A stretch of DNA of 64,000 nucleotides from CAZAAW01 sp964483325 (lineage in GTDB: Bacteria > Pseudomonadota > Alphaproteobacteria > Rhizobiales > Kaistiaceae): NCBI GenBank assembly GCA_964483325.1, contig CAZAAW010000003.1:62001-126000 (forward strand), in the 5' to 3' direction. Of this stretch, positions 14,998 to 24,359 are shown piece by piece (position 1 is the stretch's first letter; each line of letters starts with the position of its first letter). The translations under genes were made by a program, and so were the position numbers. The notes below the pieces were generated by a model that saw only the letters and a list, made by a program, of their open reading frames with translations, did not search any database and was not told where the DNA came from.

Positions 14998-17900
14998 ATG
15001 GCAGGAACAGGTCTCGACGGCGTCTCTGCGCGCCCCGACGACCGCGAATTGCTGAGCTTCGTGCCACCGTTCCGGCGCCGCCTGCTGGCGGCCGGCTCGG
15101 ACGACGCGCTGCGCGGCGAGGCGCGGGCGGCGGCGATCCTCTATGTCGACATGGTCGGCTTCACCGCCACCACCGATCGCCTCGCGGCACTCGGCGCTGC
15201 CGGCACCGAAGACATGGCGGCGCTGGTCAATCGCTACGCCGGCGCCGTCATCGAAATTGCCGGCATGCATGGCGGCGAAGTGTCGATGATCGCCGGCGAC
15301 GCGGTGTGGGCAGTGTGGTTCGTCACGCCGGGCCTGTCGGCGCGCCAGGCAGTGATCAGCGCCGCCCTGGCCGCACGTGCCGTCCAGCGGCAGGCCGCGG
15401 CAGCGCCCGAGGCGCAGCGCCTGCGGGCCTCCATCGCCCTCGGCCAGGTCGACCACTTGGAGCTCGGCAGCGCCGGCGCGTGGCACGGCATTCTCACCGG
15501 CCCGGCAGTAGCGGCGATCGCAGTCATCGACCGGCTCGCCGGAGCCGGCGATGTCGTGCTGGATCCCGGCGCCGCAGCGCATGTCGCCGCCAGCGCCCGC
15601 CTAGCGCCGCTCGAGGGCGGCGCGGCAAAACTCGTCGCTCTTGCCGACAGCCCGGCGCCCCTTGCGGCGGGCGCCGCGCCGGCGCCCGGCCTGCCGGCGG
15701 AGCAGCTGCGCCCGCTCCTTCCCGCCATGCTGCGTGCCCGCTTCGACCGCGGCCTGCCGATCGGCGCCTATGCCGAATTCCGCACCGTCAGCGTTCTCTT
15801 CGCCCGCTTCGCCTCGACAGGCGCGGAGCGCTTCCAGTCGGCCGTCGCGGCAATGCAGGATATCTGCGCCCGCCATGACGGCGCGCTTTACCAGGTCGTC
15901 GCCGACGAGAAGGGCGCCAGCATCATCGCCGTCTTCGGCCTGCCGCCGCAGATGCACGAGGACGATGCGGCGCGTGCCGTCCGGGCCGGGCTGGCCGCGG
16001 AACTGCGCCTCCACGGTCTTGGCCTGCAGCCGTCGCTTGGCGCCGCCACCGGGCGCATCTTCTGCTGCGTCTACGGCGGCGACCGGCATCGCCAGTTCGC
16101 CATCGTCGGCCCGGCGATCAACCTTGCCTCGCGCCTTGCCGAGGCCCGGCAGGGACTCCTCTGCGACGCCGCGACGCTGGAGGCGGCGCGCGAACGGTTC
16201 AGCATCGCGGCGCATAGCCTGCCGCCCCTGAATCTGAAGGGAAAGGCGGGACCGGTCGCCGCCTTTGCCCCGTACAGCGTCCCCATCCGCACCGCATTGC
16301 GCGGCAGCGAGACGGCCCTCGCCGGTCGCGAGCGCGAGATGGCGGCGCTATCGACCGCCATCACCGACCTGAAGGGCGGCCAGGGCGGGTTCTTCACCCT
16401 TGCCGGCGAGCCGGGCATCGGCAAGTCGGCGCTGGCCGCCTATGCCGCAGCCGAAGCCGGGAGCCTGGGTCTCACGGTCGCCACGGGCGCCGCCGACGAA
16501 GTCGAAATGAGCACGCCCTACCACGCCTGGCAGGGCATCCTTCGTGACCTGCTCGGCCTGCCCCGCCATGCCGACTCCCTGGAAGGATGGCCCGGTGCGG
16601 CGGAAATGACGGCCGAGGAGACGGCGCTTCTCGCAGCCCCCCTTGGCCTGGCGCCGAGCGGCGGCATCGGTCCCGGCGGCGAAGCGCGCGCCGAACGCGC
16701 CCATGCTCTCCTGGCAGCGGCGCTGGGCCATGTGACGGCGGCAGCCGGCCCCGCCCTCGTCGTGCTGGAGGATGCGCACTGGCTTGATTCCAGCTCCTGG
16801 GCGCTGCTCGAGCGGCTCGTCGAGGCCCGGCTGCCTCTCCTCGTCATCGTCACCACGCGCCCCCTGGACCAGCCGTCGCCTCCGGCCCAGCGTCTCAGAG
16901 AGGCGCGGCGTGCGATGTCTCTCGACCTCGCCGGCCTTGATCGTGATGCCTGCGCCGGCGTGCTCGCCCGCATGCTCCATGCCGACCACGCCGACGACGA
17001 TATCGCCGAACTGGTTCATCAGCGGACCGGCGGCAACCCTTTCTTCGTCCGCGAGATGGCGCGCGTGCTCGGCGAAACCGGCATCGTCGCCGTGACCGGC
17101 GGACGCGCCGGCATCGCTACCTCGGCGGCGCTGGCCGGGGCGGCGCTCGACGAGGCGCTGCGCAGCCGCGGCCTGCCGTCGACGCTCGAAGGCGTCGTCC
17201 TCGCCCGGCTGGACCGCCTGCCGGTCGACCAGCAGACCCTGTTGCGGGCCGCCAGCGTCATCGGTCCTACCTTCGACGAGGCGACACTGGCTGCCCTGCA
17301 GGGCGGCGCCGGCATCGCCGCGGCGGACATGCGGCAGCTGGCCGAGCGCGGCTTCATCACGCCGCTGGACGATGCAGGTGATTACGCCTTCCTGCACGCC
17401 GTGCTGCGCGACGTCACCTATCACGCCACGTCCTTTGCCGAACGGCGCCGGCTGCACCAGGCGATCGCCGACCGGCTCGACCGCAGCGAGCGCGGCCGAG
17501 CCGGTATCATCGATGCTTTGCTGGCGCATCATTTCGGCGAGGCCGGCGACGCGCCGCGAGCGATCTTCTACTTCGGCCGGGCCGGCACGAAGGCCCTGCA
17601 CGCCTATGCCAACCTGGAGGCGGCGACGCTGCTGGGAAAGGCGATCGACCTTCTCGATCACCAGCCGGTGGACGCCGGCGATCCCCGCCCGGCCCTCTAC
17701 CGGCTGGCGCTGGCGCGCGCCGAAATGCGGCTGTCGCGCTATGCCGGAACACGCCGTCACGGCGAGGAGGGGCTGACCCGCCTCGGCTTTCCCGCCTCTT
17801 CCCGCCCGGCCGCGGTGATCCGCGGCATCATCTGCGGCCTCGGTCGGCAGGCGCAACTGCGCCTGCTGTCGCCGGACGTCGCTCCAGCCGATGACCGGGC

Positions 17901-19008
17901 GCGGCTGGGCGAGGCTTGCCAATCCCTAGAAGATCTTGTCGAGACCTACTTCTTCATGGGCGACGGCTTGCCCGCCATTGCCGCGGCGCTGCGTACCCTC
18001 AACCTCGCTGAACGGCTCGGCCCGTCGCCCGAGCTTGCCCGCGGCTATGCCACCGTCGCCGGCATCGCCAGCCTGGTACCGCTCAACAGGATCGCGGAAA
18101 GCTATCGCCGCCTGTCTCTCCGCACGCTCGACAAGCTCGACGATCCGGCCGCAACGGTCTGGGTTTCGGTCGTCGTCGCGCTGTCGCTCCTCGGCATCGG
18201 TGCCTGGGATCGCGCCGACACGCTGCTGCGGCAGGCTGCGACCGTGGCCGAGACCATCGGCGACCGGCGACGCTGGCGCGACGCCGTGGAGAACATGGCC
18301 GGCATCGCCGCCTGCCGCGGCGACTGGCCGGCGGCCATTTCCGGCGTGACCACCATGCAGATGTCGGCGGCGCGCGACAAGGACCAGCGCTGCCTCGTCT
18401 CGGCCTGGCGCGAGCGCGGCTTCTACTTCGCGCATAGCGGCGACTGGCCGGAAGTGGCCGCAAGCGTCTACCGCCTCCGGCTGGAGCTGGAGCGTGGCCT
18501 GCAGGCGGAAGAGCAGGCGACTCGCCAGGACATGCTGGCGCTCGCCGCAACCCTTGCGCTCCAGGACGGCGACAGCGACGGCGCCGCCCGGCTCGCCCTT
18601 CAGGCACTCGACATCATGGCCGCCATGAAGGGCCCGAACTTCCCCTTCAACTACTGGTCGGCCTTCCTCGTGGCGCGGGTCTTTCTCAATCTCTGGCAGA
18701 GCGCGCCTGCGGCGCCGGCCGGCGCCGACGCGGCCGGCCACATCCTCCGCCGCGAAGCCAGGGTCCACGCCATCGCGGCACCGGCGATGCTGCTCTGCGC
18801 CGGAGCTACGGAAGCGCTGCGCGGGCATCGGTCGCGCGCCCGGCGCCTGCTGCAGCGCAGTCGCCAGCGGGCAGGCGCACTCGGCATGCCCTACGAAGCG
18901 GACGCCGCCATGGCGGAGCTGGCCTTGCTTGACCGGCATATTCCCGGCAAAGGCGCCGCGCCGGGGCTGCCGCTGTTCATGCCCGGCGTCACCGCGGTGG
19001 CGGCATGA
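14998..19008 (+). CDS. Soluble-adenylyl-cyclase-like protein: tandem class III cyclase domains, ATPase, helical repeats
   Basis: 1336 aa. Cyclase domain C1 (about 42-215) has both metal aspartates, Asp51 (ILYVDMVGFT) and Asp101 (IAGDAVWAVW). C2 (about 262-425) lacks the first aspartate (VLFARFAS) but keeps the DEKG...AVFGLP segment and the transition-state Asn375/Arg379 (INLASRL). One composite active site per C1-C2 pair is predicted, as in mammalian sAC (ADCY10), whose domain order it shares. A STAND/AAA-like ATPase follows: Walker A GEPGIGKS (470-477), Walker B ALVVLEDAHWLD (586-597), then roughly 600 residues of TPR-like helices. No membrane segment. It lies 44 bp after the CRP-type gene; its stop overlaps the next ATG. 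Confidence 0.88.
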   Translation: MAGTGLDGVSARPDDRELLSFVPPFRRRLLAAGSDDALRGEARAAAILYVDMVGFTATTDRLAALGAAGTEDMAALVNRYAGAVIEIAGMHGGEVSMIAGDAVWAVWFVTPGLSARQAVISAALAARAVQRQAAAAPEAQRLRASIALGQVDHLELGSAGAWHGILTGPAVAAIAVIDRLAGAGDVVLDPGAAAHVAASARLAPLEGGAAKLVALADSPAPLAAGAAPAPGLPAEQLRPLLPAMLRARFDRGLPIGAYAEFRTVSVLFARFASTGAERFQSAVAAMQDICARHDGALYQVVADEKGASIIAVFGLPPQMHEDDAARAVRAGLAAELRLHGLGLQPSLGAATGRIFCCVYGGDRHRQFAIVGPAINLASRLAEARQGLLCDAATLEAARERFSIAAHSLPPLNLKGKAGPVAAFAPYSVPIRTALRGSETALAGREREMAALSTAITDLKGGQGGFFTLAGEPGIGKSALAAYAAAEAGSLGLTVATGAADEVEMSTPYHAWQGILRDLLGLPRHADSLEGWPGAAEMTAEETALLAAPLGLAPSGGIGPGGEARAERAHALLAAALGHVTAAAGPALVVLEDAHWLDSSSWALLERLVEARLPLLVIVTTRPLDQPSPPAQRLREARRAMSLDLAGLDRDACAGVLARMLHADHADDDIAELVHQRTGGNPFFVREMARVLGETGIVAVTGGRAGIATSAALAGAALDEALRSRGLPSTLEGVVLARLDRLPVDQQTLLRAASVIGPTFDEATLAALQGGAGIAAADMRQLAERGFITPLDDAGDYAFLHAVLRDVTYHATSFAERRRLHQAIADRLDRSERGRAGIIDALLAHHFGEAGDAPRAIFYFGRAGTKALHAYANLEAATLLGKAIDLLDHQPVDAGDPRPALYRLALARAEMRLSRYAGTRRHGEEGLTRLGFPASSRPAAVIRGIICGLGRQAQLRLLSPDVAPADDRARLGEACQSLEDLVETYFFMGDGLPAIAAALRTLNLAERLGPSPELARGYATVAGIASLVPLNRIAESYRRLSLRTLDKLDDPAATVWVSVVVALSLLGIGAWDRADTLLRQAATVAETIGDRRRWRDAVENMAGIAACRGDWPAAISGVTTMQMSAARDKDQRCLVSAWRERGFYFAHSGDWPEVAASVYRLRLELERGLQAEEQATRQDMLALAATLALQDGDSDGAARLALQALDIMAAMKGPNFPFNYWSAFLVARVFLNLWQSAPAAPAGADAAGHILRREARVHAIAAPAMLLCAGATEALRGHRSRARRLLQRSRQRAGALGMPYEADAAMAELALLDRHIPGKGAAPGLPLFMPGVTAVAA

Positions 19009-19919
19009 CGGACGCGGCAGGCATGCGCGCCATCGTCGCGACGGCCGCGGCGCGCTTCGATGCCGATCTTGGCACCGCCCTGCCCAGCGTGGCGCCTGCC
19101 CTGCGACGCTGGCTGGGCGGCAATGTCGCCGCCTTTGCCGAGACAGGTCTTGTCGGCGACGGCTTCCCGGCGCTCCCTTTGCCCTTCTGGGCCGATGGCG
19201 AGGCCCCGGACGAGGCGCTGCATGCCGATCTTGCCTATGCGACCCTCAACGGCTTCTGCTTCATCCGCCTGATCGACGACGTCGCCGACGGCGACAGGCC
19301 GGATGAGCGCCGCCGCCTCCTTCCCGCCTGCGGCTTCTTCCACAGCCGTTTCCAGGCAGCCTACCAGCGCCTCTTTGCGCCGGATGACGCGTTCTGGCCG
19401 CTGTTCCACGGCGCCTGGGACGAGCAAGCGAACGCCTCGGCCGGCGACGCGCAGCTCGCAGATGTCACAGCCGGCGCCTTCGCGGCGCTATCGTCGCGGA
19501 AATTCAGCGCCGCCCGCATTCCCGTCGCGGCCGTGCTGCACCGACGCGGCGCGGCGGCCGACATGCCGCGCTGGGCTGCCTTCGTCGACCGCCTCGGCGC
19601 CTTCTGCCAGATGGCCAACGACGTCCTCGGCTGGCAGCTCGACCTGCAGAACGGCATCCGCACGCGGTTCCTGTCGGAGTTCGGCCGCCAGCGCCTGTCG
19701 GGGGAGCCGTTCGGCGCGTGGTACCGCCGCGTCGGGCTCGCCTGGGCGTCCGACTGGCTCACCGCGGCGCTGAACAACCTTGAAGAAGACGCGCCCGCCG
19801 AGGCCGCGCGGCACTGGCTCGGCGTCCGGCGCCGGGCGCTCGGCGAGCGTCTTCAGCTTCTTCGCGAGATCGTGGCCTTCGTGCCCGATGATCCGGCTAT
19901 CGCCGGGTCGAAGTCCTGA
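19005..19919 (+). CDS. Class I isoprenoid-synthase-like protein
   Basis: 304 aa, mostly alpha-helical. Two motifs fit the all-alpha class I terpenoid/prenyl synthase fold: an aspartate-rich FIRLIDDVADGD (DDxxD at residues 91-95) and, about 110 residues later, CQMANDVLGWQLDLQNG (Asn205, Gly209, Asp213 at the positions of the NSE/DTE triad). In that fold the two motifs bind three Mg ions and a prenyl diphosphate. Whether it is a terpene cyclase, a prenyl elongase or a squalene-synthase relative cannot be settled by eye. ATGA overlap with the cyclase gene implies coupled translation, an unusual partnership. Confidence 0.65.
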   Translation: MTDAAGMRAIVATAAARFDADLGTALPSVAPALRRWLGGNVAAFAETGLVGDGFPALPLPFWADGEAPDEALHADLAYATLNGFCFIRLIDDVADGDRPDERRRLLPACGFFHSRFQAAYQRLFAPDDAFWPLFHGAWDEQANASAGDAQLADVTAGAFAALSSRKFSAARIPVAAVLHRRGAAADMPRWAAFVDRLGAFCQMANDVLGWQLDLQNGIRTRFLSEFGRQRLSGEPFGAWYRRVGLAWASDWLTAALNNLEEDAPAEAARHWLGVRRRALGERLQLLREIVAFVPDDPAIAGSKS

Positions 19920-19948
19920 CCAATGGCCTCAACCAGGGATACAATCCG

Positions 19949-20248
19949 ATGCCCGATGACTTCGACATCTACAAGGCTTTCCGCCTCAACGCCGACAAGC
20001 TGTACAGCTACATCATGACCGACGATGACTTCCGCAAGAAGATCACCGGCCACAATACCGACCGCAATGTTATTCTCGCCGAATTGGCCGAGGCCGGAAT
20101 TTTCGCCAATGACGACCCGCGTCGCGGCGTCGTTGCCGACAGCCTTATCAGGCTCCGCAACCCGGACCAGAATAACTCGTCGGCGTGGGACAAACTCGAC
20201 AAGCTGGCGACGGCGCTCGGCGCGCTCAATGGCCCGCCTTGGGGCTAG
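19949..20248 (+). CDS. Small acidic protein of unknown function
   Basis: 99 aa from ATG 19949, 29 bp after the isoprenoid-synthase-like gene and apparently the last gene of that operon. It opens MPDDFDIYKAFRLNADKLYSY and is rich in Asp, Asn and Lys, less GC-biased in composition than neighbours, with no signal peptide or transmembrane segment. The C-terminus is LATALGALNGPPWG. I recognise no family. It could be a small partner or a peptide substrate, but there is no recognisable modification enzyme. It ends 9 bp from the convergent subtilase gene. Confidence 0.6.
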   Translation: MPDDFDIYKAFRLNADKLYSYIMTDDDFRKKITGHNTDRNVILAELAEAGIFANDDPRRGVVADSLIRLRNPDQNNSSAWDKLDKLATALGALNGPPWG

Positions 20249-20257
20249 AGGCAAAGC

Positions 20258-21718
20258 CTAGGCCGCGACGCCGGCCAGGCCCAGCCCGATCGCCAGTCTG
20301 CGCAGATCCGGCATCACGCCGATCCACGGCGCGATGTCGGCCGCCGGCGTGGCGAATCGGGGATCGGACAGCATCGACCGCATCTGCGAACTGCCAAGCC
20401 GTGGCCGGCCGGCCGCCTGCAACATGCCTTGCAACGCCGCAGCCGCGCCGCCGACGATCGCCGTGGCGCCGGACGTGTCGCCGAAATTGTCGATGTAGAC
20501 GGTCGTGCTCGTCGAGCTTTCGCCATCGCCGCACGTCGCGATCGACGTCCCGCGCGCGAAGCAGTTCACCCGCCGGCCGAAATTCGTGTCGCCGTCGCGC
20601 AGCCGGTTCAGCGTTGCCGCGCCGACCAGGATCGAACCGGAATCGACAAATCCCGGGTGATCGACGTCGAACGGATGCCGCTCCGGATGCGTCTTGCAGG
20701 GCGGCCAGGCGAAAAGCGCGTCATCGAGCGACCAGTCACCATTACCGGCGCTCGCCACGACGACGACGCCGCGGTCGAGAACCAGTTGCCTGATGGCATG
20801 GAAGACATGCGGGTCGGACTCGACCGGGCCGGCGACGCCGAGCTTCGTCATGTTGTCCTCGATGATGACGATATCGCCGGCCGTCAGCCCCTGCGGATTG
20901 GCGCCGCCGATCTTCGCGATCGCGTCGCCGACATTCCAGGCGCCGCTCTGCTGGTAGACCGACATTGCCACGGCGCGGGCACAGGGCACGATGCCGATCA
21001 GCTTGGCATGGTTCTGTGGCCGCGCCGGCAGGCGTTGCGGATCGCAGCCAGGAATGCCGCCGCCGCACAGGATGCCGAGCACCGCCGTACCGTGGCCGAA
21101 GCTGGTCTGGTTGTGGCCGCATAGCGCGATATGCTGCGCGGCGAGCGCCTCATGTTGTAGAACCCAGCCGCGCTCGACATCGCAGACGGTGACGCCGTCA
21201 CCGGTGCCGCCGGCGACCGACCAGGCAAACCGTGCGTCGATGCCGCCATCGGGATCTTCAGCGGTCGGCGCCGCATCGAGATAAGGCTGGCGAAGACGCA
21301 GCGAGTCATAGCCGTCCACTGCGCCCTGGGCGCCGCGACGGAAGCGCCGCAGCGCCTTCGTCGAGGCAAAATAGGCCATGTTGACGGCGGCAAGGTGGTG
21401 GATTGCGGTCCGCAATGCCTCGTCGCGCGCTTCGGCGACCGGGTCGGCGGGAAAGCGGAGGACGACGAAGCTCGCCAGACTCGGCCCGTCATAGGTCGGG
21501 TCGACGGCGCGCACACGCTCCCGCATCGCGTCGAGAAGCCCTAGCTCTGTACTCGGAAAGGCCGACCTGAAGGTGATGCCGGGCGTCGCAGTCATCAGGC
21601 TGCGCCATCGCTCCGGCTCGACGAGGGCAATGAAATCGTTCAGCGTCGTGGCGCGAACGCCCTCGACGAGCTCGATCACCAGCTCGCGCCGTTCCGGCAG
21701 GTCTTCCCGGTCGCCCAT
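20258..21718 (-). CDS. S8 family serine peptidase (subtilase), no signal peptide
   Basis: 486 aa. The subtilisin triad is complete: Asp180 (VTVCDVERGW), His209 (SFGHGTAVLG), Ser416 (GDTSGATAIVGG), with oxyanion Asn289 (EDNM). An N-terminal region of about 165 residues precedes the protease domain and has no secretion signal, so the enzyme is probably cytoplasmic or uses another export route. Five or more cysteines lie within the protease domain. It is convergent with the small 99-aa gene. Substrate unknown; proximity makes the neighbouring operon products possible targets, which is inference only. Confidence 0.87.
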   Translation of the reverse strand: MGDREDLPERRELVIELVEGVRATTLNDFIALVEPERWRSLMTATPGITFRSAFPSTELGLLDAMRERVRAVDPTYDGPSLASFVVLRFPADPVAEARDEALRTAIHHLAAVNMAYFASTKALRRFRRGAQGAVDGYDSLRLRQPYLDAAPTAEDPDGGIDARFAWSVAGGTGDGVTVCDVERGWVLQHEALAAQHIALCGHNQTSFGHGTAVLGILCGGGIPGCDPQRLPARPQNHAKLIGIVPCARAVAMSVYQQSGAWNVGDAIAKIGGANPQGLTAGDIVIIEDNMTKLGVAGPVESDPHVFHAIRQLVLDRGVVVVASAGNGDWSLDDALFAWPPCKTHPERHPFDVDHPGFVDSGSILVGAATLNRLRDGDTNFGRRVNCFARGTSIATCGDGESSTSTTVYIDNFGDTSGATAIVGGAAAALQGMLQAAGRPRLGSSQMRSMLSDPRFATPAADIAPWIGVMPDLRRLAIGLGLAGVAA

Positions 21719-21784
21719 CTGCGCTGCCCCGACCTACAGCCGCGATCAAGCTAGTCCTTGCAGAGGACAAGGGAAAGAAGGGAG

Positions 21785-21860
21785 TGGTGCCGCTTGCGTG
21801 ATTCGAACACGCGACCCCATCATTACGAATGATGTGCTCTACCAGCTGAGCTAAAGCGGC
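21785..21860 (-). tRNA. tRNA-Thr (anticodon CGT)
   Basis: On the minus strand the cloverleaf is canonical: acceptor GCCGCTT/AAGCGGC, D arm GCTC/GAGC, anticodon stem CATCA/TGATG around loop TTCGTAA (CGT), T loop TTCGAAT. CCA is encoded. It lies downstream of nothing obvious and upstream of the subtilase on the same strand. Confidence 0.95.
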
Positions 21861-21956
21861 ATTCCAGTCCGGTGCGCCTTGCCGGCGCGGCGCATTGTTA
21901 GCCACAAGCGGGCAGCGGTTTCAAGCGCCGCCGTCGCGGAAGTTGCTGCGCCGCGC

Positions 21957-24359
21957 CTATTCACCGTAGGGCACCCAGATGTTCTTCACCTGAGTGGCGC
22001 GGCGCAGGTACTCACGGCCCTGCGCCTGCCGATCGTCGAACCAGTCACGCGCCCTGCCCTGGTTGGTCCAGGTGGCCTTGAGGTTGCCCGCCGAGGCCTT
22101 CTCGACCATTGCGCCCCCCGCCGCCGGCCCGACATACCAGAGCGCATCGACGCCATCATGCTCGGCCAGCACCCTGGCGAGACCGTCGCGCTCGCCGGTG
22201 ACGATGTTGACCACGCCGCCCGGCACGTCGCTGGTGTCGAGCACCTGATAGAGGTCAGTGGCCGCCAGCGGCGCAGTCTGCGACGGCACCGCGACGACGC
22301 GATTGCCCATCGCCAGTGCCGGCAGCACCAGCGACACGAAGCCGAGCAGCGGCGCCTCGTCCGGACAGGCGATGCCTATGACGCCCCACGGCTCGTTCAT
22401 CGCCAGCGTCACATGCCGCGAGCGCGTCGCATGGACGGCGCCGTCATATTTGTCCGCCCAGGCGGCGTAGAAGAAGGTCCGCCGGATCGCCGCCGCGACC
22501 TCGTCGGCGGCGACCCTGGCGCTGGCGCCGGTCATCGCGACGAGGCGCGCCTCGAACTCGGCAGCGCGGGCGGCGAGATTCTCGGCGACGTAATAGAGCA
22601 CCTGCGCCCGGCTATGCGCCGTCGCGGCGCCCCAGGCGGACGCCTTGGCCGCCGCCTCGACGGCGTTGCGGATGTCCTTGCGGTTGCCGATGCCGACCTG
22701 CCCGACCGGCCGGCCCTTCGGCGACAGGATGGTGGCGCTGTAGCCGGAATCCGGCCGCGCCTGCCTGCCGCCGATATACATCTTGGCAGTGCGGTCGATG
22801 CCCGGCAGGTCGCCGGCCGCGGTCTCCGACGCCACCGGCAGGGCCGACAGCTTCGCGGCCGTCTTGCCGGCGTAGTCGCGGCCCGCCTTCTCCCACGCCG
22901 GGACGAGATATTCGGCGAGGCCCTCGCGTCCGCCCTCCCGGCCGAAGCCGCTTTCGCGATAGCCGCCGAAGCCGGCACCGGCGTCGAAGAGGTTGGTCGC
23001 GTTGATCCACACCACGCCGGCCTTGACCCGCGCCGCGATCTCCAGCGCCAGGTTGATGTTCTCCGACCAGATCGACGCGGCGAGGCCGTAGCGGGTGTTG
23101 TTGGCGAGCGCCACCGCTTCGTCCGGGGTGCGGAAGGTCATCGCCACCGCCACCGGCCCGAAGATCTCGACCTCGGCGACCGTCGAGGCCGGCTCGACGC
23201 CGGTGAGGAGGCTCGGCGGGAAGAAGCAACCCTCCGCCGGCAGCGCCGCCGCCGGCTGCCACAGCGTCGCGCCTTCCGCCTGCCCTTGGGCGACGAGGCT
23301 GCGAATGCGCTCTAACTGCACCGGCGCGACGATGGCGCCCATATCGATGGATTTGTCGAGCGGATCGCCGACGCGCAGGGTCTCCATGCGCTGGCGCAAT
23401 TTGGCATAGAAGCGCTCGGCGACACCCTCCTGCACCAGAAGGCGGGAGCCGGCGCAACAGACCTGTCCCTGGTTGAACCAGATGGCGTCGACGACGCCTT
23501 CGACGGCGCCGTCGAGGTCGGCGTCGTCGAACACCACGAAGGGCGACTTGCCGCCGAGCTCCAGCGACAGCTTCTTGCCCGAGCCGGCGGTCGCCTGCCG
23601 GATGATGCGGCCGACCTCGGTCGAGCCGGTAAAGGCGATCTTGTCGACACCCTCATGCGCGACAAGCGCCGCGCCGGTGGTGCCGTCGCCGGTGACGATA
23701 TTGACGATTCCGGCCGGCAGGCCGATCTCGGCGCAGATTTCGGCGAATGCAAGCGCCGTCAGCGGCGTGAATTCCGCCGGCTTCAGCACCACCGTATTCC
23801 CGGCGGCCAGCGCCGGGGCGATCTTCCAGGCGAGCATCAGCAGCGGAAAGTTCCACGGGATGATCTGTCCGCAGACGCCCGCCGCGACATGATTCGGGAA
23901 CTCGCTCTCGACCAGCTCGGCCCAGCCGGCATGGTGATAGAAGTGGCGCGCCACCAGCGGCACGTCGATGTCGCGCGTCTCGCGGATCGGCTTGCCGTTG
24001 TCCATCGCCTCCAGCACCGACAGGAAGCGTTCGCGCTTCTGGATGTGCCGGGCGATGGCATAGAGGTAGCGGGCACGGGCATGGCCGGGCAGCGCCGCCC
24101 AGGCCCTCTGCGCCTTGCGCGCCGCCTTCACCGCCCTGTCGACATCGGCGGCGCTGCCCTGTGCCACCCGCGCTAGGCGGCGGCCGTTGGCCGGATTGTC
24201 GACGTCGAAAGTGGCGCCGTCCGCCGGCTTCACCCAGCGGCCGCCGATGAAATGGCCGAAACCGTCCTCATGCGCCTTCAGCCAGGCGGCGACGTGCTCG
24301 CTGCCCTCCGGCGCCGGGCCGTAATCCATGCTGCGGAGGATGTCGCGGATCTCGTTCAT
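21957..24359 (-). CDS. ALDH16-type aldehyde dehydrogenase with two ALDH domains
   Basis: 800 aa, twice the usual ALDH catalytic region. The N-terminal domain is complete: Asn of PWNFPLL, NAD-binding FTGSTEVG, general-base Glu267 (SLELGGK), catalytic Cys301 (FNQGQVCCAGSR). A linker leads to a second ALDH-like domain (MYIGGRQARPDSGYSATILS onward) that lacks both the catalytic Cys and Glu motifs. That is the architecture of ALDH16, whose bacterial members keep the N-terminal cysteine. The start ATG overlaps the deoC stop by 4 nt, so acetaldehyde from deoxyribose-phosphate cleavage is a plausible substrate. Confidence 0.9.
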   Translation of the reverse strand: MNEIRDILRSMDYGPAPEGSEHVAAWLKAHEDGFGHFIGGRWVKPADGATFDVDNPANGRRLARVAQGSAADVDRAVKAARKAQRAWAALPGHARARYLYAIARHIQKRERFLSVLEAMDNGKPIRETRDIDVPLVARHFYHHAGWAELVESEFPNHVAAGVCGQIIPWNFPLLMLAWKIAPALAAGNTVVLKPAEFTPLTALAFAEICAEIGLPAGIVNIVTGDGTTGAALVAHEGVDKIAFTGSTEVGRIIRQATAGSGKKLSLELGGKSPFVVFDDADLDGAVEGVVDAIWFNQGQVCCAGSRLLVQEGVAERFYAKLRQRMETLRVGDPLDKSIDMGAIVAPVQLERIRSLVAQGQAEGATLWQPAAALPAEGCFFPPSLLTGVEPASTVAEVEIFGPVAVAMTFRTPDEAVALANNTRYGLAASIWSENINLALEIAARVKAGVVWINATNLFDAGAGFGGYRESGFGREGGREGLAEYLVPAWEKAGRDYAGKTAAKLSALPVASETAAGDLPGIDRTAKMYIGGRQARPDSGYSATILSPKGRPVGQVGIGNRKDIRNAVEAAAKASAWGAATAHSRAQVLYYVAENLAARAAEFEARLVAMTGASARVAADEVAAAIRRTFFYAAWADKYDGAVHATRSRHVTLAMNEPWGVIGIACPDEAPLLGFVSLVLPALAMGNRVVAVPSQTAPLAATDLYQVLDTSDVPGGVVNIVTGERDGLARVLAEHDGVDALWYVGPAAGGAMVEKASAGNLKATWTNQGRARDWFDDRQAQGREYLRRATQVKNIWVPYGE

